NCBI GenBank assembly: GCA_025463925.1
Contig: JAODBK010000100.1
Span: 1-64,000, forward strand
Origin: Acidimicrobiales bacterium
GTDB taxonomy: Bacteria > Actinomycetota > Acidimicrobiia > Acidimicrobiales > AC-14
Direction: 5' to 3'
DNA length: 64,000 nt
The notes below the pieces were generated by a model. It had not been told where the DNA came from. It saw only the letters and a list, made by a program, of their open reading frames with translations, and did not search any database. Positions within the stretch are counted from its first letter, which is position 1. The number at the start of each line of letters is the position of its first letter. Positions 15,706-23,840 of the stretch are shown in pieces. The position numbers were made by a program, and so were the translations under genes.

Positions 15706-16873
15706 GTGACCTGAGTCGTTAGTTCGCGAAAAGTTTCGGAGGAGGTCGCGTCGGAGTCGCGAACTCTCATCGTCAACGACGACGATGGAGGTTGCGATGG
15801 GTGCTCGAGCGGTGGTCGTTCTGTCAGCGGACGAGCGTGAGGTGCTCGACCGGTGGGCGCGTCGACCGAAGAGCGCGCAGGCGCTGGCGTTGCGGTGTCG
15901 GATCGTTCTGGCCGCTGCGGATGGTGAGAACACGATCGACATCGCTGACCGGTTGGGCTGCAGCCGCGGGACGGTGAGCAAGTGGCGGGGCCGGTTCGCT
16001 GAGCATGGTCTCGATGGGCTGCATGACGAGCCCCGTCCAGGTAAGCCGCGCACGATCGGCGATGAGGACGTCGAGCGGGTGATCGTCAAGACCCTCGAGG
16101 AGCAGCCGGCGAACGCGACGCACTGGTCGACGAGGTCGATGGCGGCGGCCACGGGCATGAACCAGACGGCGGTGAGCCGGATCTGGCGGGCGTTCGGCCT
16201 GAGGCCGCACCGCGTCGAGGACTTCAAGCTGTCGCCGGATCCGCAGTTCATCGACAAGGTCCGCGACATCGTGGCCCTCTACCTCAACCCGCCCGATGCC
16301 GCGGTGGTGCTGTGCGTCGACGAGAAGTCACAGATCCAAGCCCTCGATCGGACCGCGCCGGTGCTGCCGCTGATGCCGGGTGTGCCCGAGCGACGCACCC
16401 ATGACTACAAGCGCAACGGCACGACGAACCTCTACGCCGCGTTGAACGTGGCGTCGGGGCAGGTCATCTCCGACATGACCGCCCGGCATCGCGCCGAGGA
16501 GTTCCGCCGGTTCCTGAACCTGATCGACAAGAACATCCCGCAGCATCTGGACGTGCACGTCGTCCTTGACAACTCCTCGACACACAAGACCCCGTCGATC
16601 CAGCGGTGGTTGCTGCGGCACCCGCGCTTCACGCTGCACTTCACGCCGACCTACAGCAGCTGGCTGAACCTCGTCGAACGATGGTTCGCCGAGCTCACCA
16701 CCAAGTGGATCAAGCGCGGCACCCACCGCTCCGTCCGCGAGCTCGTCGCCTCCATCCGCACCTGGATCGCCGGCTGGAACGAAGATCCCAAGCCGTTCGT
16801 CTGGCACAAGACCGCCGACGAGATCCTCGACAGCCTCGCCAGCTGCTGCGCGCGGATCAACGACTCAGGTCAC
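15706..16873 (+). mobile_element. Complete IS630-family insertion sequence (1168 bp)
   Basis: Terminal inverted repeats GTGACCTGAGTCGTT (15706-15720) and its exact complement (16859-16873) are perfect over 15 bp. They are flanked on both sides by TA (15704-15705 and 16874-16875), the target duplication of IS630/mariner elements, within a palindromic CTAG context. One intact transposase gene fills it. Perfect ends and an intact gene suggest a recent insertion between marR and the NTF2-like gene. Confidence 0.92.
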
Positions 16874-16876
16874 TAG
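15797..16876 (+). CDS. IS630 family transposase
   Basis: The 359-residue protein has an N-terminal HTH pair (TIDIADRLGCSRGTVSKWRGRFAEHGLDGL and the following winged segment) and a C-terminal DDE domain: LCVDEKSQIQAL (first Asp), HVVLDNSSTHKT (second Asp), and TPTYSSWLNLVERWFAELT (Glu). GGAGG sits six bases before ATG 15797; ATG 15785 is in frame but lacks it. The stop codon TAG is completed outside the element: TA is the target duplication and G the neighbouring host base, so the transposase stop comes from the insertion site. Confidence 0.95.
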   Translation: MGARAVVVLSADEREVLDRWARRPKSAQALALRCRIVLAAADGENTIDIADRLGCSRGTVSKWRGRFAEHGLDGLHDEPRPGKPRTIGDEDVERVIVKTLEEQPANATHWSTRSMAAATGMNQTAVSRIWRAFGLRPHRVEDFKLSPDPQFIDKVRDIVALYLNPPDAAVVLCVDEKSQIQALDRTAPVLPLMPGVPERRTHDYKRNGTTNLYAALNVASGQVISDMTARHRAEEFRRFLNLIDKNIPQHLDVHVVLDNSSTHKTPSIQRWLLRHPRFTLHFTPTYSSWLNLVERWFAELTTKWIKRGTHRSVRELVASIRTWIAGWNEDPKPFVWHKTADEILDSLASCCARINDSGH

Positions 16877-16941
16877 TTCCTCCCAGCGAGGCAATGCTCG
16901 TACATCTCTCGAAGATTCTTGCGCTGAACGCTCCGCGCCGA

Positions 16942-17334
16942 TTACGACCAGAAGGCGTCGTAGGCCGCCGGATCCGAGTGGTCCTCCACGAGGTGGGTGA
17001 ACTTCCCACCGGAGATCGTGAACGTAAGCGTCTCGTCCTGGTCGAGCGTCTTGCCACCCCGCTGGCCCTTGTCGCGGTGGGTTGCGACAACCGTGTCGTC
17101 GCCCTCTACCTTCGTGCTCTTGAGCTCCGCCGTGAAGGTGCCGTCGCTGAGCTCGAACAGCTTGCCGTAGTAGCCGAGGACGTCGTCGACGCCCTTGTAG
17201 TCGCCCGCGAGCGGGCCGTTGCCCGTCGCGCTGTGGACGGCGTCGGGGGCGAATAGTGATCGCAGGGTCTCCATGTCGCCCTCGCCGAAGGCCTTGTAGC
17301 CCTGTCGGACGAGTTCCTCATTCGGGTGTGCCAT
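16942..17334 (-). CDS. SnoaL/NTF2-like protein
   Basis: A 130-residue alpha+beta barrel protein of the ketosteroid-isomerase-like superfamily: EELVRQGYKAFGEGDMETLRSLFAPDAVHSATGNGPLAGDYKGVDDVLGYYGKLFEL then strands ending VEDHSDPAAYDAFW. A strong GAGGAGGAG site precedes ATG 17334. Family members act as small isomerases, hydrolases or binding proteins, and no specific role can be read. It is unlike the two NTF2-like proteins in the TetR cluster. Confidence 0.88.
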   Translation of the reverse strand: MAHPNEELVRQGYKAFGEGDMETLRSLFAPDAVHSATGNGPLAGDYKGVDDVLGYYGKLFELSDGTFTAELKSTKVEGDDTVVATHRDKGQRGGKTLDQDETLTFTISGGKFTHLVEDHSDPAAYDAFWS

Positions 17335-17657
17335 TCGCTTCTCCTCCTCGGGTCGCCGTCGCGTGACGGTTCGAGTTCAACGGAAAGGCGTCGAGCTGTG
17401 CTGCTGAGACCACGAAGGTCGTCATGCCCAACAGCGTGTCTCGGCGCTGCGTGCAATGGCGCTACCGAGGTCCGGAGCAACGCTCCCCGACTCGGCTCGA
17501 TGCCCGAGCAAAGTCCGACGCGGTAGGGACTCCCTCGCCGCGCCAGTCGACACCGTACACCTGTGCGTTCAGAGCCCGCATGAGGGATCGTTTGAAGGCT
17601 GACAATCGCTTCCCAGGTGTGGAGCTACCCCAACATGGACGGCGACGTTGTGGCGAT
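17335..17657. other. Intergenic region without recognised gene
   Basis: About 320 bases between the NTF2-like gene start and the 3' end of the FAD reductase gene. It must hold the promoter for 16942-17334. Short open frames cross it on both strands but none has a ribosome site or recognisable product. Confidence 0.5.
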
Positions 17658-18968
17658 TCAGATCAGCGCAGTCCGATGACCCACGACTGATGCAGGCGGA
17701 CCTGACGGTGCCAGCTCGTCGCTGAACCATCGATGGGTACGACTCGGCGCCATCGCGGCCCGGCCAACACGCGCGGCTACGGATGCGAGCGTGCGCGCCG
17801 GACCCGGCGCCGCCCCCTCGAGCAGGTCGTTCCAGAAGATCGACCAACCGCCGGCGATCATCCGCCCAACACCGGGCGCCGTGAGGAGCCGCCCGAGCGC
17901 CGCGGTTGCTCGCGGGCGAGGCAGCAGCGCGGCGTGCGCCGGAGCTGCGGCCGATTGGTACGGGGTGAACGCCGACGCGAGGTGGGCGCGGTACTGGGTC
18001 GCGGCCGCGTCCGGCCCGGCGAGCACCGCCTCGGCCGCGGCCCGGCCGCTCTGCATGGCCTGGGAGATGCCCTCGCCCTGCAGCGGGTTGACCAGGCCGG
18101 CGGCGTCGCCCACGAGGAGCACCCGGCCCCGAGCGGGTGTGGTGCCGACCATCCCCATCTTGAGCCATCCGCCGAGACGACTTCGCACCGACGACGGCGC
18201 GAGGTGGGCATCGACGACGCCGAGGCGCCACAAGTGCTCGAGGAACGAATCGAAGTCCTGGGCTGCTCGCGCGCCCGCCTTGCGATCCGACAGCACCCCG
18301 AGCCCGAGGCCCACGTTGGCCCGACCACCGACCCCGGGGAACAGCCAGCCGTAACCGGGAAAGCCGCGCCATGCGGCCGGCTCCCAGAGCACGATGTGGG
18401 GCACCTGCACGGGGTCATCGACGTACGCGCGAAGCGCGAAGCCCCAGAGCACTCGCGTGGCGTCCACCAGACCGGCAACGTCGGCGACGCGGCTCGACGC
18501 GCCATCAGCTCCGATCACAACATCGGCGTGCACGCGCTCGCCGCCGGACAGCACGAAGCCGTCAAGGGTCGTATCGCGCAAGAGCGGCTCGGAGGCGCGT
18601 CCGACGAATGCCTCGGCCCCCGCGGAAATGGCCGCCTCCTGCAGCGTCGCGTCCAGAGAGGCACGCGGTGACGCGAACGCGTACCCGGGATACGTCGTTC
18701 CCGGATGGCAGGGGAGGTGGACGCGTCGTCCGGTCGGTCCGACCACGACCATGTCGTCGACCGTTGTGATGGGAGGCGTATCGATCGCCAGATCGCTCAG
18801 GAGCTGCACACCCCGCGGACCCACGAGGTCGCCGCAGGCCTTGTCGCGCGGAAAGCGGGCCTTGTCCACCAGCGCCACGCGGGCGCCGCCGCGGGCGAGG
18901 ACAAGGGCGGCCACGCTTCCGGCCGGGCCCGCCCCGATCACGAGGGCGTCGTAGCGCCTGTCCGGCAT
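17658..18968 (-). CDS. Geranylgeranyl-reductase-family FAD oxidoreductase (MenJ-like)
   Basis: The 436-residue flavoprotein begins with an FAD Rossmann motif (ALVIGAGPAGSVAALVLARGG), has ACGDLVGPRG, the second FAD motif VIGADGASSRVA and the third VLLVGDAAGLVNPLQGEGI. These are the signatures of geranylgeranyl reductases such as archaeal and plant GGR and mycobacterial MenJ, which saturates one isoprene unit of menaquinone. It is divergent by 35 bases from a UbiE/MenG-like methyltransferase, supporting a quinone-tail role. A general FAD monooxygenase is the alternative. ATG 18968 aligns with the FAD motif. Confidence 0.85.
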   Translation of the reverse strand: MPDRRYDALVIGAGPAGSVAALVLARGGARVALVDKARFPRDKACGDLVGPRGVQLLSDLAIDTPPITTVDDMVVVGPTGRRVHLPCHPGTTYPGYAFASPRASLDATLQEAAISAGAEAFVGRASEPLLRDTTLDGFVLSGGERVHADVVIGADGASSRVADVAGLVDATRVLWGFALRAYVDDPVQVPHIVLWEPAAWRGFPGYGWLFPGVGGRANVGLGLGVLSDRKAGARAAQDFDSFLEHLWRLGVVDAHLAPSSVRSRLGGWLKMGMVGTTPARGRVLLVGDAAGLVNPLQGEGISQAMQSGRAAAEAVLAGPDAAATQYRAHLASAFTPYQSAAAPAHAALLPRPRATAALGRLLTAPGVGRMIAGGWSIFWNDLLEGAAPGPARTLASVAARVGRAAMAPSRTHRWFSDELAPSGPPASVVGHRTALI

Positions 18969-19003
18969 GCCCCTCCTTCGGATCGAGGCCTTACTGTACG
19001 TGC

Positions 19004-19765
19004 ATGCCCTCGGCGCGACTCCCTGGGCCGGCATCGGCGCAGGAGCCGCTCGCGGATCCGAACCGGTTCGCGCAGGAGCTGTTCACCGGTCTTCCGAAGC
19101 GCTACGACCTGCTCGAGGCGATCCTCTCGCTCGGTCAGAACGAGCGTTGGCGGCGGGAGATGGTCGACCATGTCGTCTCAGCCACGCCGACGCGCGTGCT
19201 CGACGTCGCCACCGGGACGGCCGGTGTCGCGCTCCAGCTCGAGGAGCGCACGCCCGCGCACATCGTGGGTGTCGACCTCACCGAGGCCATGTTGGGTCGA
19301 GGCCGCGAGAACGTCGCGCGTGCCCACGCCGCGAGCCGCGTCCAACTCGTTGCCGGGCGAGCCGAGCAGCTTCCCTTCCCGGACGCGGGCTTCGACGCCC
19401 TCACGTTCACGTACCTCTTGCGATACGTCGACGAGCCGGCGGCCACGCTCGTCGAGCTGGCTCGGGTGCTGAAGCCCGGTGCGCCCATCGCCAGTCTCGA
19501 GTTCCATGTGCCGCCCAGCCGCTTCTGGCGGGCGTGGTGGTGGTTGTACACGCGGCTCGTGCTGCCGGCCGCGGGCGGCCTGCTGGCTGGACGGTCATGG
19601 TTCAGGGTGGGCCGGTTCCTCGGCCCGAACATCTCGGGTCACTACCGGCGCCACCCGTTGGCGGCGACGGTTGCGATGTGGCGCGACGCCGGCATCGTCG
19701 ACGTCGAGTTCCGGCTCATGAGCCTCGGCGGCGGCCTGGTGATGTGGGGACGGAAGGGTGGCTGA
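19004..19765 (+). CDS. UbiE/MenG-like SAM-dependent methyltransferase
   Basis: A 253-residue class I methyltransferase. Motif I is VLDVATGTAGVALQLEE, then IVGVDLTEAML, QLVAGRAEQLPFPDAGFDALTFTYLLRYV and RVLKPGAPIASLEFHVPP, followed by the hydrophobic insert WRAWWWLYTRLVLPAAGGLL found in the UbiE group. Demethylmenaquinone methyltransferase is the likely role given the adjacent reductase; another lipid methyltransferase cannot be excluded. It overlaps the following membrane-protein gene by eight bases. Confidence 0.82.
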   Translation: MPSARLPGPASAQEPLADPNRFAQELFTGLPKRYDLLEAILSLGQNERWRREMVDHVVSATPTRVLDVATGTAGVALQLEERTPAHIVGVDLTEAMLGRGRENVARAHAASRVQLVAGRAEQLPFPDAGFDALTFTYLLRYVDEPAATLVELARVLKPGAPIASLEFHVPPSRFWRAWWWLYTRLVLPAAGGLLAGRSWFRVGRFLGPNISGHYRRHPLAATVAMWRDAGIVDVEFRLMSLGGGLVMWGRKGG

Positions 19766-20492
19766 GCGCGAGAGCCGGCCCGCCTTCTACGCCGCCGCGC
19801 CCGGAGCGTTGCGCGATTGGTGGACGCTGCTCCATCCTCCTTATACCGCCTGGCATCTTGCGTATGTCGTCATCGGCGCGTCACTGGCTTCCCACACCGA
19901 CGCCACCCGCCTCGTGGTGACGGTGCTCGCGTTCTTCTGTGCCGTCGGCGTTGCCGCCCACGCGCTGGACGAGGTGCATGGCCATCCGCTGCGCACCGCC
20001 ATCCCGGACGCGGTGTTGTGGTTGGCGGCAGGCGCCGGCCTTGTGGGCGCTGTCGCGCTCGGCCTGCTCGGCTTGTCTCGTATCGGCCTTGGGTTGTTGC
20101 CGTTCATCGTCGTCGGCCCACTCCTGGTCGTCGGCTACAACCTCGAGCTCTTCGGGGGTCGGCTCCACACCGATGTCGCGTTCGCGCTGGCGTGGGGCAC
20201 CTTCCCGGTCCTCGCTGGCTACTACGCGCAAGCGGAGCGACTGGGGATCGTCGCCCTGATGGGCGGCGCGGCCGCCTTTGCCCTGTCCTACGCGCAGCGC
20301 AGCCTCAGTACGCCGGCGCGGCTGCTGCGCCGCCGGGTGACGCGAGTCGAGGGCGCGCTCGTGATGGACGACGGTACGGTCCGCGACCTGAGCGTCGGCG
20401 CGCTTCTCGAGCCGCTGGAGCGGGCGCTCAGCGCGCTGTCCTGGAGCATGGTGGCGCTGGCGATCGCATTGGCGGTCGCCCGCCTCCGCTAG
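19758..20492 (+). CDS. Polytopic membrane protein beside quinone-type genes
   Basis: A 244-residue protein with about six hydrophobic spans. WTLLHPPYTAWHLAYVVIGASLA and AHALDEVHGHPLRTAIPD recall the first helices and a D-rich loop of UbiA-type prenyltransferases, but the canonical DxxxD pairs are not clear. It starts at GTG 19758 inside the methyltransferase gene, so translation is probably coupled. A role in isoprenoid-quinone metabolism is inferred only from context. The tail after residue 200 (VEGALVMDDGTVRDLSVGALLEPLERALSAL) is soluble. Confidence 0.7.
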   Translation: MAERESRPAFYAAAPGALRDWWTLLHPPYTAWHLAYVVIGASLASHTDATRLVVTVLAFFCAVGVAAHALDEVHGHPLRTAIPDAVLWLAAGAGLVGAVALGLLGLSRIGLGLLPFIVVGPLLVVGYNLELFGGRLHTDVAFALAWGTFPVLAGYYAQAERLGIVALMGGAAAFALSYAQRSLSTPARLLRRRVTRVEGALVMDDGTVRDLSVGALLEPLERALSALSWSMVALAIALAVARLR

Positions 20493-20504
20493 GTAGCTAG
20501 CTAG

Positions 20505-20987
20505 CTAGTGGTCGACGCCGCCGGTGAGGTCGGTGAGGTGCTGGCGGAACGAGGTGACGGTCGCCTCGACGACCCGATCGTGACCCCACCGCAGTGCGCG
20601 CGGCGCCACCCGGGCTGCGAGCCGGATGGGGCGCTGCATCACCTCGATGCTGGAAGACACGTTGGCGCGCGTTCCCTTGCGCTCGGGCTCGAGGACGATC
20701 CGCGCCGTGCCCTCGAGATCGCCGTGGATGTCGGCATCGATGCTCTGAGGTCGGAGGCACTCGGCGAGCACGATGCGAACGCTCAAGCGGAATGGCAGAG
20801 GTGGAACCACGACGCCATGAAGGACGGAGCCGGTCTCGAGTCCCGTTCCTTCTACGCGGAAGTCCTTCAGCCAGCCCCACCAGCGTTCGTAGCGATCGAA
20901 ACGCTGCATCGCCGACCACACCTCATCGGGCGGGCGCGGGAGGCTGAAGTCGCCGCGGTATTCGATCACGTAGGGCGAGCGCGCCAC
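20505..20987 (-). CDS. SRPBCC / polyketide-cyclase-like protein
   Basis: A 160-residue START-like fold protein: FSLPRPPDEVWSAMQRFDRYERWWGWLKDFRVEGTGLETGSVLHGVV, the usual N-terminal pattern, then alternating strands and a long C-terminal helix. Such proteins bind hydrophobic ligands in a helix-grip cavity; no enzymatic residues can be assigned. It converges with the membrane protein gene; the 12-base gap is within a TAGCTAGCTAGCTAG run. Confidence 0.82.
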   Translation of the reverse strand: MARSPYVIEYRGDFSLPRPPDEVWSAMQRFDRYERWWGWLKDFRVEGTGLETGSVLHGVVVPPLPFRLSVRIVLAECLRPQSIDADIHGDLEGTARIVLEPERKGTRANVSSSIEVMQRPIRLAARVAPRALRWGHDRVVEATVTSFRQHLTDLTGGVDH

Positions 20988-21187
20988 GGGCTCAGGTTAC
21001 GTAGGCGGCGGGGATGAATCAGCGGTAGTGGCGCTCGAGGGGGTTGGCAAATCCGCCGTGGGCGCCGCTTGGGTCATCGAGCTGCACCTCGCGGAGCGCG
21101 TAAGTTGCGATGACGACCATAGGTTTGCAAGGTCGGGTGTTGTGGTCGAACGTGGTGAGTGTGCCAGCATGCTGACGAGGGGGCTCG

Positions 21188-21850
21188 ATGCCTGAGGGAA
21201 GCAACATCGGAAAGAGGCGCGTAGCTGCGCGTGCCGACTCGTCTTCCGCATACGGGAAACGACGTCTCGAACTGATCCACAAGGCGAAGTCCCTATTTCG
21301 CAGCAAGGGATATCACGCGACAAGTCTGAAGGACTTGGCCGAGCTCGTGGGCGGCGATCGAGCGTCGATCTACTACTACTTCAGCAGCAAACGTGATCTG
21401 TTCGAGGCGATTGTTGAAGAACCCGTCAGAGGTAATGTCACCACCGCAGAACACATCCGCGACAGCGATGTGAGTCCGCGACAGAAGCTCCGCGAGATCA
21501 TCATCGTGCTGATGAAGGTCTACGACGAGAACTACCCCGACTTCTTTGTCTTTCTACAAGAAGACCCCGCGCGCCTGACCGATGGGGACACGGCTTGGAC
21601 AAAGAAGATGACGGAGTGGAGCCGTCGGTACTACCGGGCCGTGCAGGACATCATCAATGAAGGCTTGGAAACGGGCGAGTTTCGGTCGAACTTGTCCGCA
21701 CGGCTTCTCGCCCACGGCATTCTTGGCACGATCAACTGGAGTCACCGCTGGTACAAGCCAGGACTCGGTACCTCTGCGGAGGACATCGGTGCTGGCTTCG
21801 CGGACATGATCGTGAACGGTCTTGCGGCACCAGCGAAACGATCGCGATAA
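21188..21850 (+). CDS. TetR family regulator of the 21-37 kb catabolic cluster
   Basis: The 220-residue TetR/AcrR repressor has a basic N-terminal arm, the HTH SLKDLAELVGGDRASIYYYF at about residues 46-65 and a C-terminal ligand domain ending in GTINWSHRWYKPG, reminiscent of KstR2-like regulators that sense CoA thioesters. It is the only regulator in the cluster, and an 18-bp palindrome recurs in front of the cluster's transcription units, so I infer it binds those sites. No copy is evident in front of its own gene; one lies 20 bases after its stop. ATG 21188 is the first start before the arm. Confidence 0.9.
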   Translation: MPEGSNIGKRRVAARADSSSAYGKRRLELIHKAKSLFRSKGYHATSLKDLAELVGGDRASIYYYFSSKRDLFEAIVEEPVRGNVTTAEHIRDSDVSPRQKLREIIIVLMKVYDENYPDFFVFLQEDPARLTDGDTAWTKKMTEWSRRYYRAVQDIINEGLETGEFRSNLSARLLAHGILGTINWSHRWYKPGLGTSAEDIGAGFADMIVNGLAAPAKRSR

Positions 21851-21869
21851 CTCCGTCCACCAGGAGCCG

Positions 21870-21887
21870 GTCAACTACTCTGTTGAC
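21870..21887. promoter_or_regulatory. TetR-type operator site 1
   Basis: GTCAAC-TACTCT-GTTGAC, both arms perfect, 25 bases before GTG 21913. Confidence 0.75.
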
Positions 21888-21912
21888 AAGATGCGCCGCA
21901 TTGAGCCATGCT

Positions 21913-22299
21913 GTGCACGTGGGTAGCACGGAGTCCTCGCCACGAGCACCCGTTCCTGGCCAACCGCCCGGCACGTCAGCTCTCATCATCGACCGCCGCA
22001 GCAATCGCCTCGCTCGGGCACTCGCCGCCCTCGGCGTAGAGGCCGGTGACCGTGTGGCGGTGGCGTGCTGCGACGACCACATGATCGACCGGGACGTCGC
22101 TCGCGCCGCGATCGCGAAGGCCGGGGCTGTGGCGGTCAGTGTCCACGGCCGTGCCGTCCGTGCGGTACTGGCGTGCGCCGAGGGCTTGGAGTGGTGGGAG
22201 CAGACCGGCGCGCGGGCCCTCGTCATCGCCGACGCTCCCGGCACGGTCTGGTGGAAGGCAGTCGAGCTCCGCCAACCCGCGACGCCGCTCGTCGCCTGA
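21913..22299 (+). CDS. Stand-alone fragment-like protein resembling an AMP-ligase N-terminus
   Basis: A 128-residue frame (GTG 21913; GTG 21919 also possible). The segment SNRLARALAALGVEAGDRVAVACCDDH and AAIAKAGAVAVSV match the first domain of acyl-CoA synthetases (typically ALxxLGVxxGDRVAVxxxN and LKAGAVxVPV). The protein stops after ALVIADAPGTVWWKAVELR, without ATP- or CoA-binding motifs. It may be a decayed ligase or a small protein that kept only this fold. The perfect operator just upstream argues that it is still expressed with the regulon. Confidence 0.6.
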   Translation: MHVGSTESSPRAPVPGQPPGTSALIIDRRSNRLARALAALGVEAGDRVAVACCDDHMIDRDVARAAIAKAGAVAVSVHGRAVRAVLACAEGLEWWEQTGARALVIADAPGTVWWKAVELRQPATPLVA

Positions 22300-22365
22300 C
22301 CGGTACACCGACATCGCTCATCGGTTGACGACGGTTGACACTCCTCTGGGTGCAACTTACACTCG

Positions 22366-22383
22366 GTCAACACAGGTGTAGAC
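22366..22383. promoter_or_regulatory. TetR-type operator site 2
   Basis: GTCAAC-ACAGGT-GTAGAC, upstream of the permease gene; two extra GTTGAC half-sites lie at 22324 and 22334. Confidence 0.6.
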
Positions 22384-22506
22384 GACCGAAGCTTGCAAAC
22401 TCCGGGCGAATGTTGCACCCGAGATCGGCAGGGTTTCCCCACGGATCTTGTAGGTCGCAGTGGACGATGAGTGGTCATAGACGCCCTTTCGCGTTGCACC
22501 GCCAAT

Positions 22507-23649
22507 ATGAAGATCGAAGCGCTGGCAGAAACGGGACCCAGGGTGGCGTCTGACACACGAGAGGCAAGCGCGGTCCCTGCCGAGCGAACTGGCGGCAGTG
22601 CGGTTCAAGGGAGCGATGGCGCCCGTTCCGGGGTCCGCGCTTGGACGGGGAAGGTACGGCGGGCGTCACACATCGAACAGGTTGGCGCGGTGTACCTTCT
22701 CGTCGCCATCGGCGTCATTTTCAGTGTGTGGAAGCCGGCCGTTTTCCCTCGATTGACGACCGTCCAGTCAATTCTCAACTCGAACGCAACGGTCGCTCTC
22801 CTCGCGCTGAGTCTCGTCATTCCCCTTGCCGCTGGTGTGTTCGACCTGTCGGTCGGCACCGTCATGGCCCTCACAGGGGTCCTGGCTGCAGAGCTGGTTG
22901 TGGGTCATGGGCTCCCGGTCAGTGTGGCGCTGTTCGCCGGGCTACTCGTGGGTCTCGCGGCCGGCGCCTTCAACGCGGCCATCGTCGTCGGGATCGGCAT
23001 CGAGTCGTTTATCGGAACGCTCGGCACGAGCTCGGTAATGGGCGCGATCATTCTGCTGATCAGTAACAACGAGAGCATCAGGAATGAGCACCTGAGCTCC
23101 ACGCTCCAAGATCTCGCGACACGAAATGTTGGCGGCATCCAGCTTCCGGTGTTCATTGTCGTGGCCGTGGCCGTAGTGATGTGGTACTTCCTCGAGCACA
23201 CGGTCTCGGGCCGCCGGCTCTACGCCATCGGTTTCAACGTCGAGGCTGCTCGGCTCTCTGGCATCCATACCAAGAAGCTGAGGGCTGGCGCCCTACTGAC
23301 ATCCGGGTTCCTTGCTGGCTTGGCGGGGCTGATTCTCATGGCGCAGACGGGCTCAGGTGCGCCGACGTCGGGTCCGCCATACCTGCTCGATGCCTTTGCG
23401 GCGGTGTTCTTGGGCGCTACGCAATTCCGGAATGGGCGGTTCAACACGTCCGGAACGCTGCTCGCGGTTGTGGTGCTGGGCACGGGGACTACCGGGCTAA
23501 CAATTGCCGGAGCGCGTACCTGGACTCTGAACCTGTTCATCGGAGTGGTGCTCGTGGTCGCGCTCGCACTCACCAAACTGGAAGTACGGCGCACGGCCGC
23601 ACCCATTGTTCAGGGCGACGCCATTGGCGACGAGCCCTTGCAGCACTGA
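22507..23649 (+). CDS. ABC transporter permease, ribose/sugar (RbsC) type
   Basis: The product (380 residues from ATG 22507; GTG 22471 would add 12) has a long polar N-terminus and about nine membrane spans. RbsC-type signatures are visible: LALSLVIPLAAGVFDLSVGTVMALTG, NAAIVVGIGIESFIGTLGT, YAIGFNVEAARLSGI (coupling loop) and AFAAVFLGATQF. It forms the channel of an importer with the binding protein that follows on + and the ATPase encoded at 32.8 kb on -. The substrate need not be a sugar; in catabolic clusters this type also imports other polar acids. Confidence 0.9.
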   Translation: MKIEALAETGPRVASDTREASAVPAERTGGSAVQGSDGARSGVRAWTGKVRRASHIEQVGAVYLLVAIGVIFSVWKPAVFPRLTTVQSILNSNATVALLALSLVIPLAAGVFDLSVGTVMALTGVLAAELVVGHGLPVSVALFAGLLVGLAAGAFNAAIVVGIGIESFIGTLGTSSVMGAIILLISNNESIRNEHLSSTLQDLATRNVGGIQLPVFIVVAVAVVMWYFLEHTVSGRRLYAIGFNVEAARLSGIHTKKLRAGALLTSGFLAGLAGLILMAQTGSGAPTSGPPYLLDAFAAVFLGATQFRNGRFNTSGTLLAVVVLGTGTTGLTIAGARTWTLNLFIGVVLVVALALTKLEVRRTAAPIVQGDAIGDEPLQH

Positions 23650-23762
23650 GGATTCCAGCGCTCGCAAGAAGTCAACATCAGCGCCGGCAAGCGGATGCGG
23701 GACCTCTCGGCGCGAACGCCAGCGGCCTGATCACTGACCGTTGTGCAATTCAACGCATGTTT

Positions 23763-23780
23763 GTAAACGCACTAGTTGAC
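23763..23780. promoter_or_regulatory. TetR-type operator site 3
   Basis: GTAAAC-GCACTA-GTTGAC, 45 bases upstream of site 4. Confidence 0.6.
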
Positions 23781-23807
23781 GGAAGTTCAGCCGGCGTGTA
23801 GCTTCAC

Positions 23808-23825
23808 GGCAACACCTACGTTGAC
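23808..23825. promoter_or_regulatory. TetR-type operator site 4
   Basis: GGCAAC-ACCTAC-GTTGAC, ending 15 bases before the binding-protein start, where bound repressor would block the ribosome-site/promoter region. Confidence 0.65.
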
Positions 23826-23840
23826 GGGGGACTTGTGGAG

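Noticed and set aside
20493-20512. A TAGCTAGCTAGCTAG run as a terminator or engineered stop cassette
   Set aside because: It is a simple 4-base repeat between convergent genes; it gives stops in several frames but forms only a weak AT/GC mixed palindrome.
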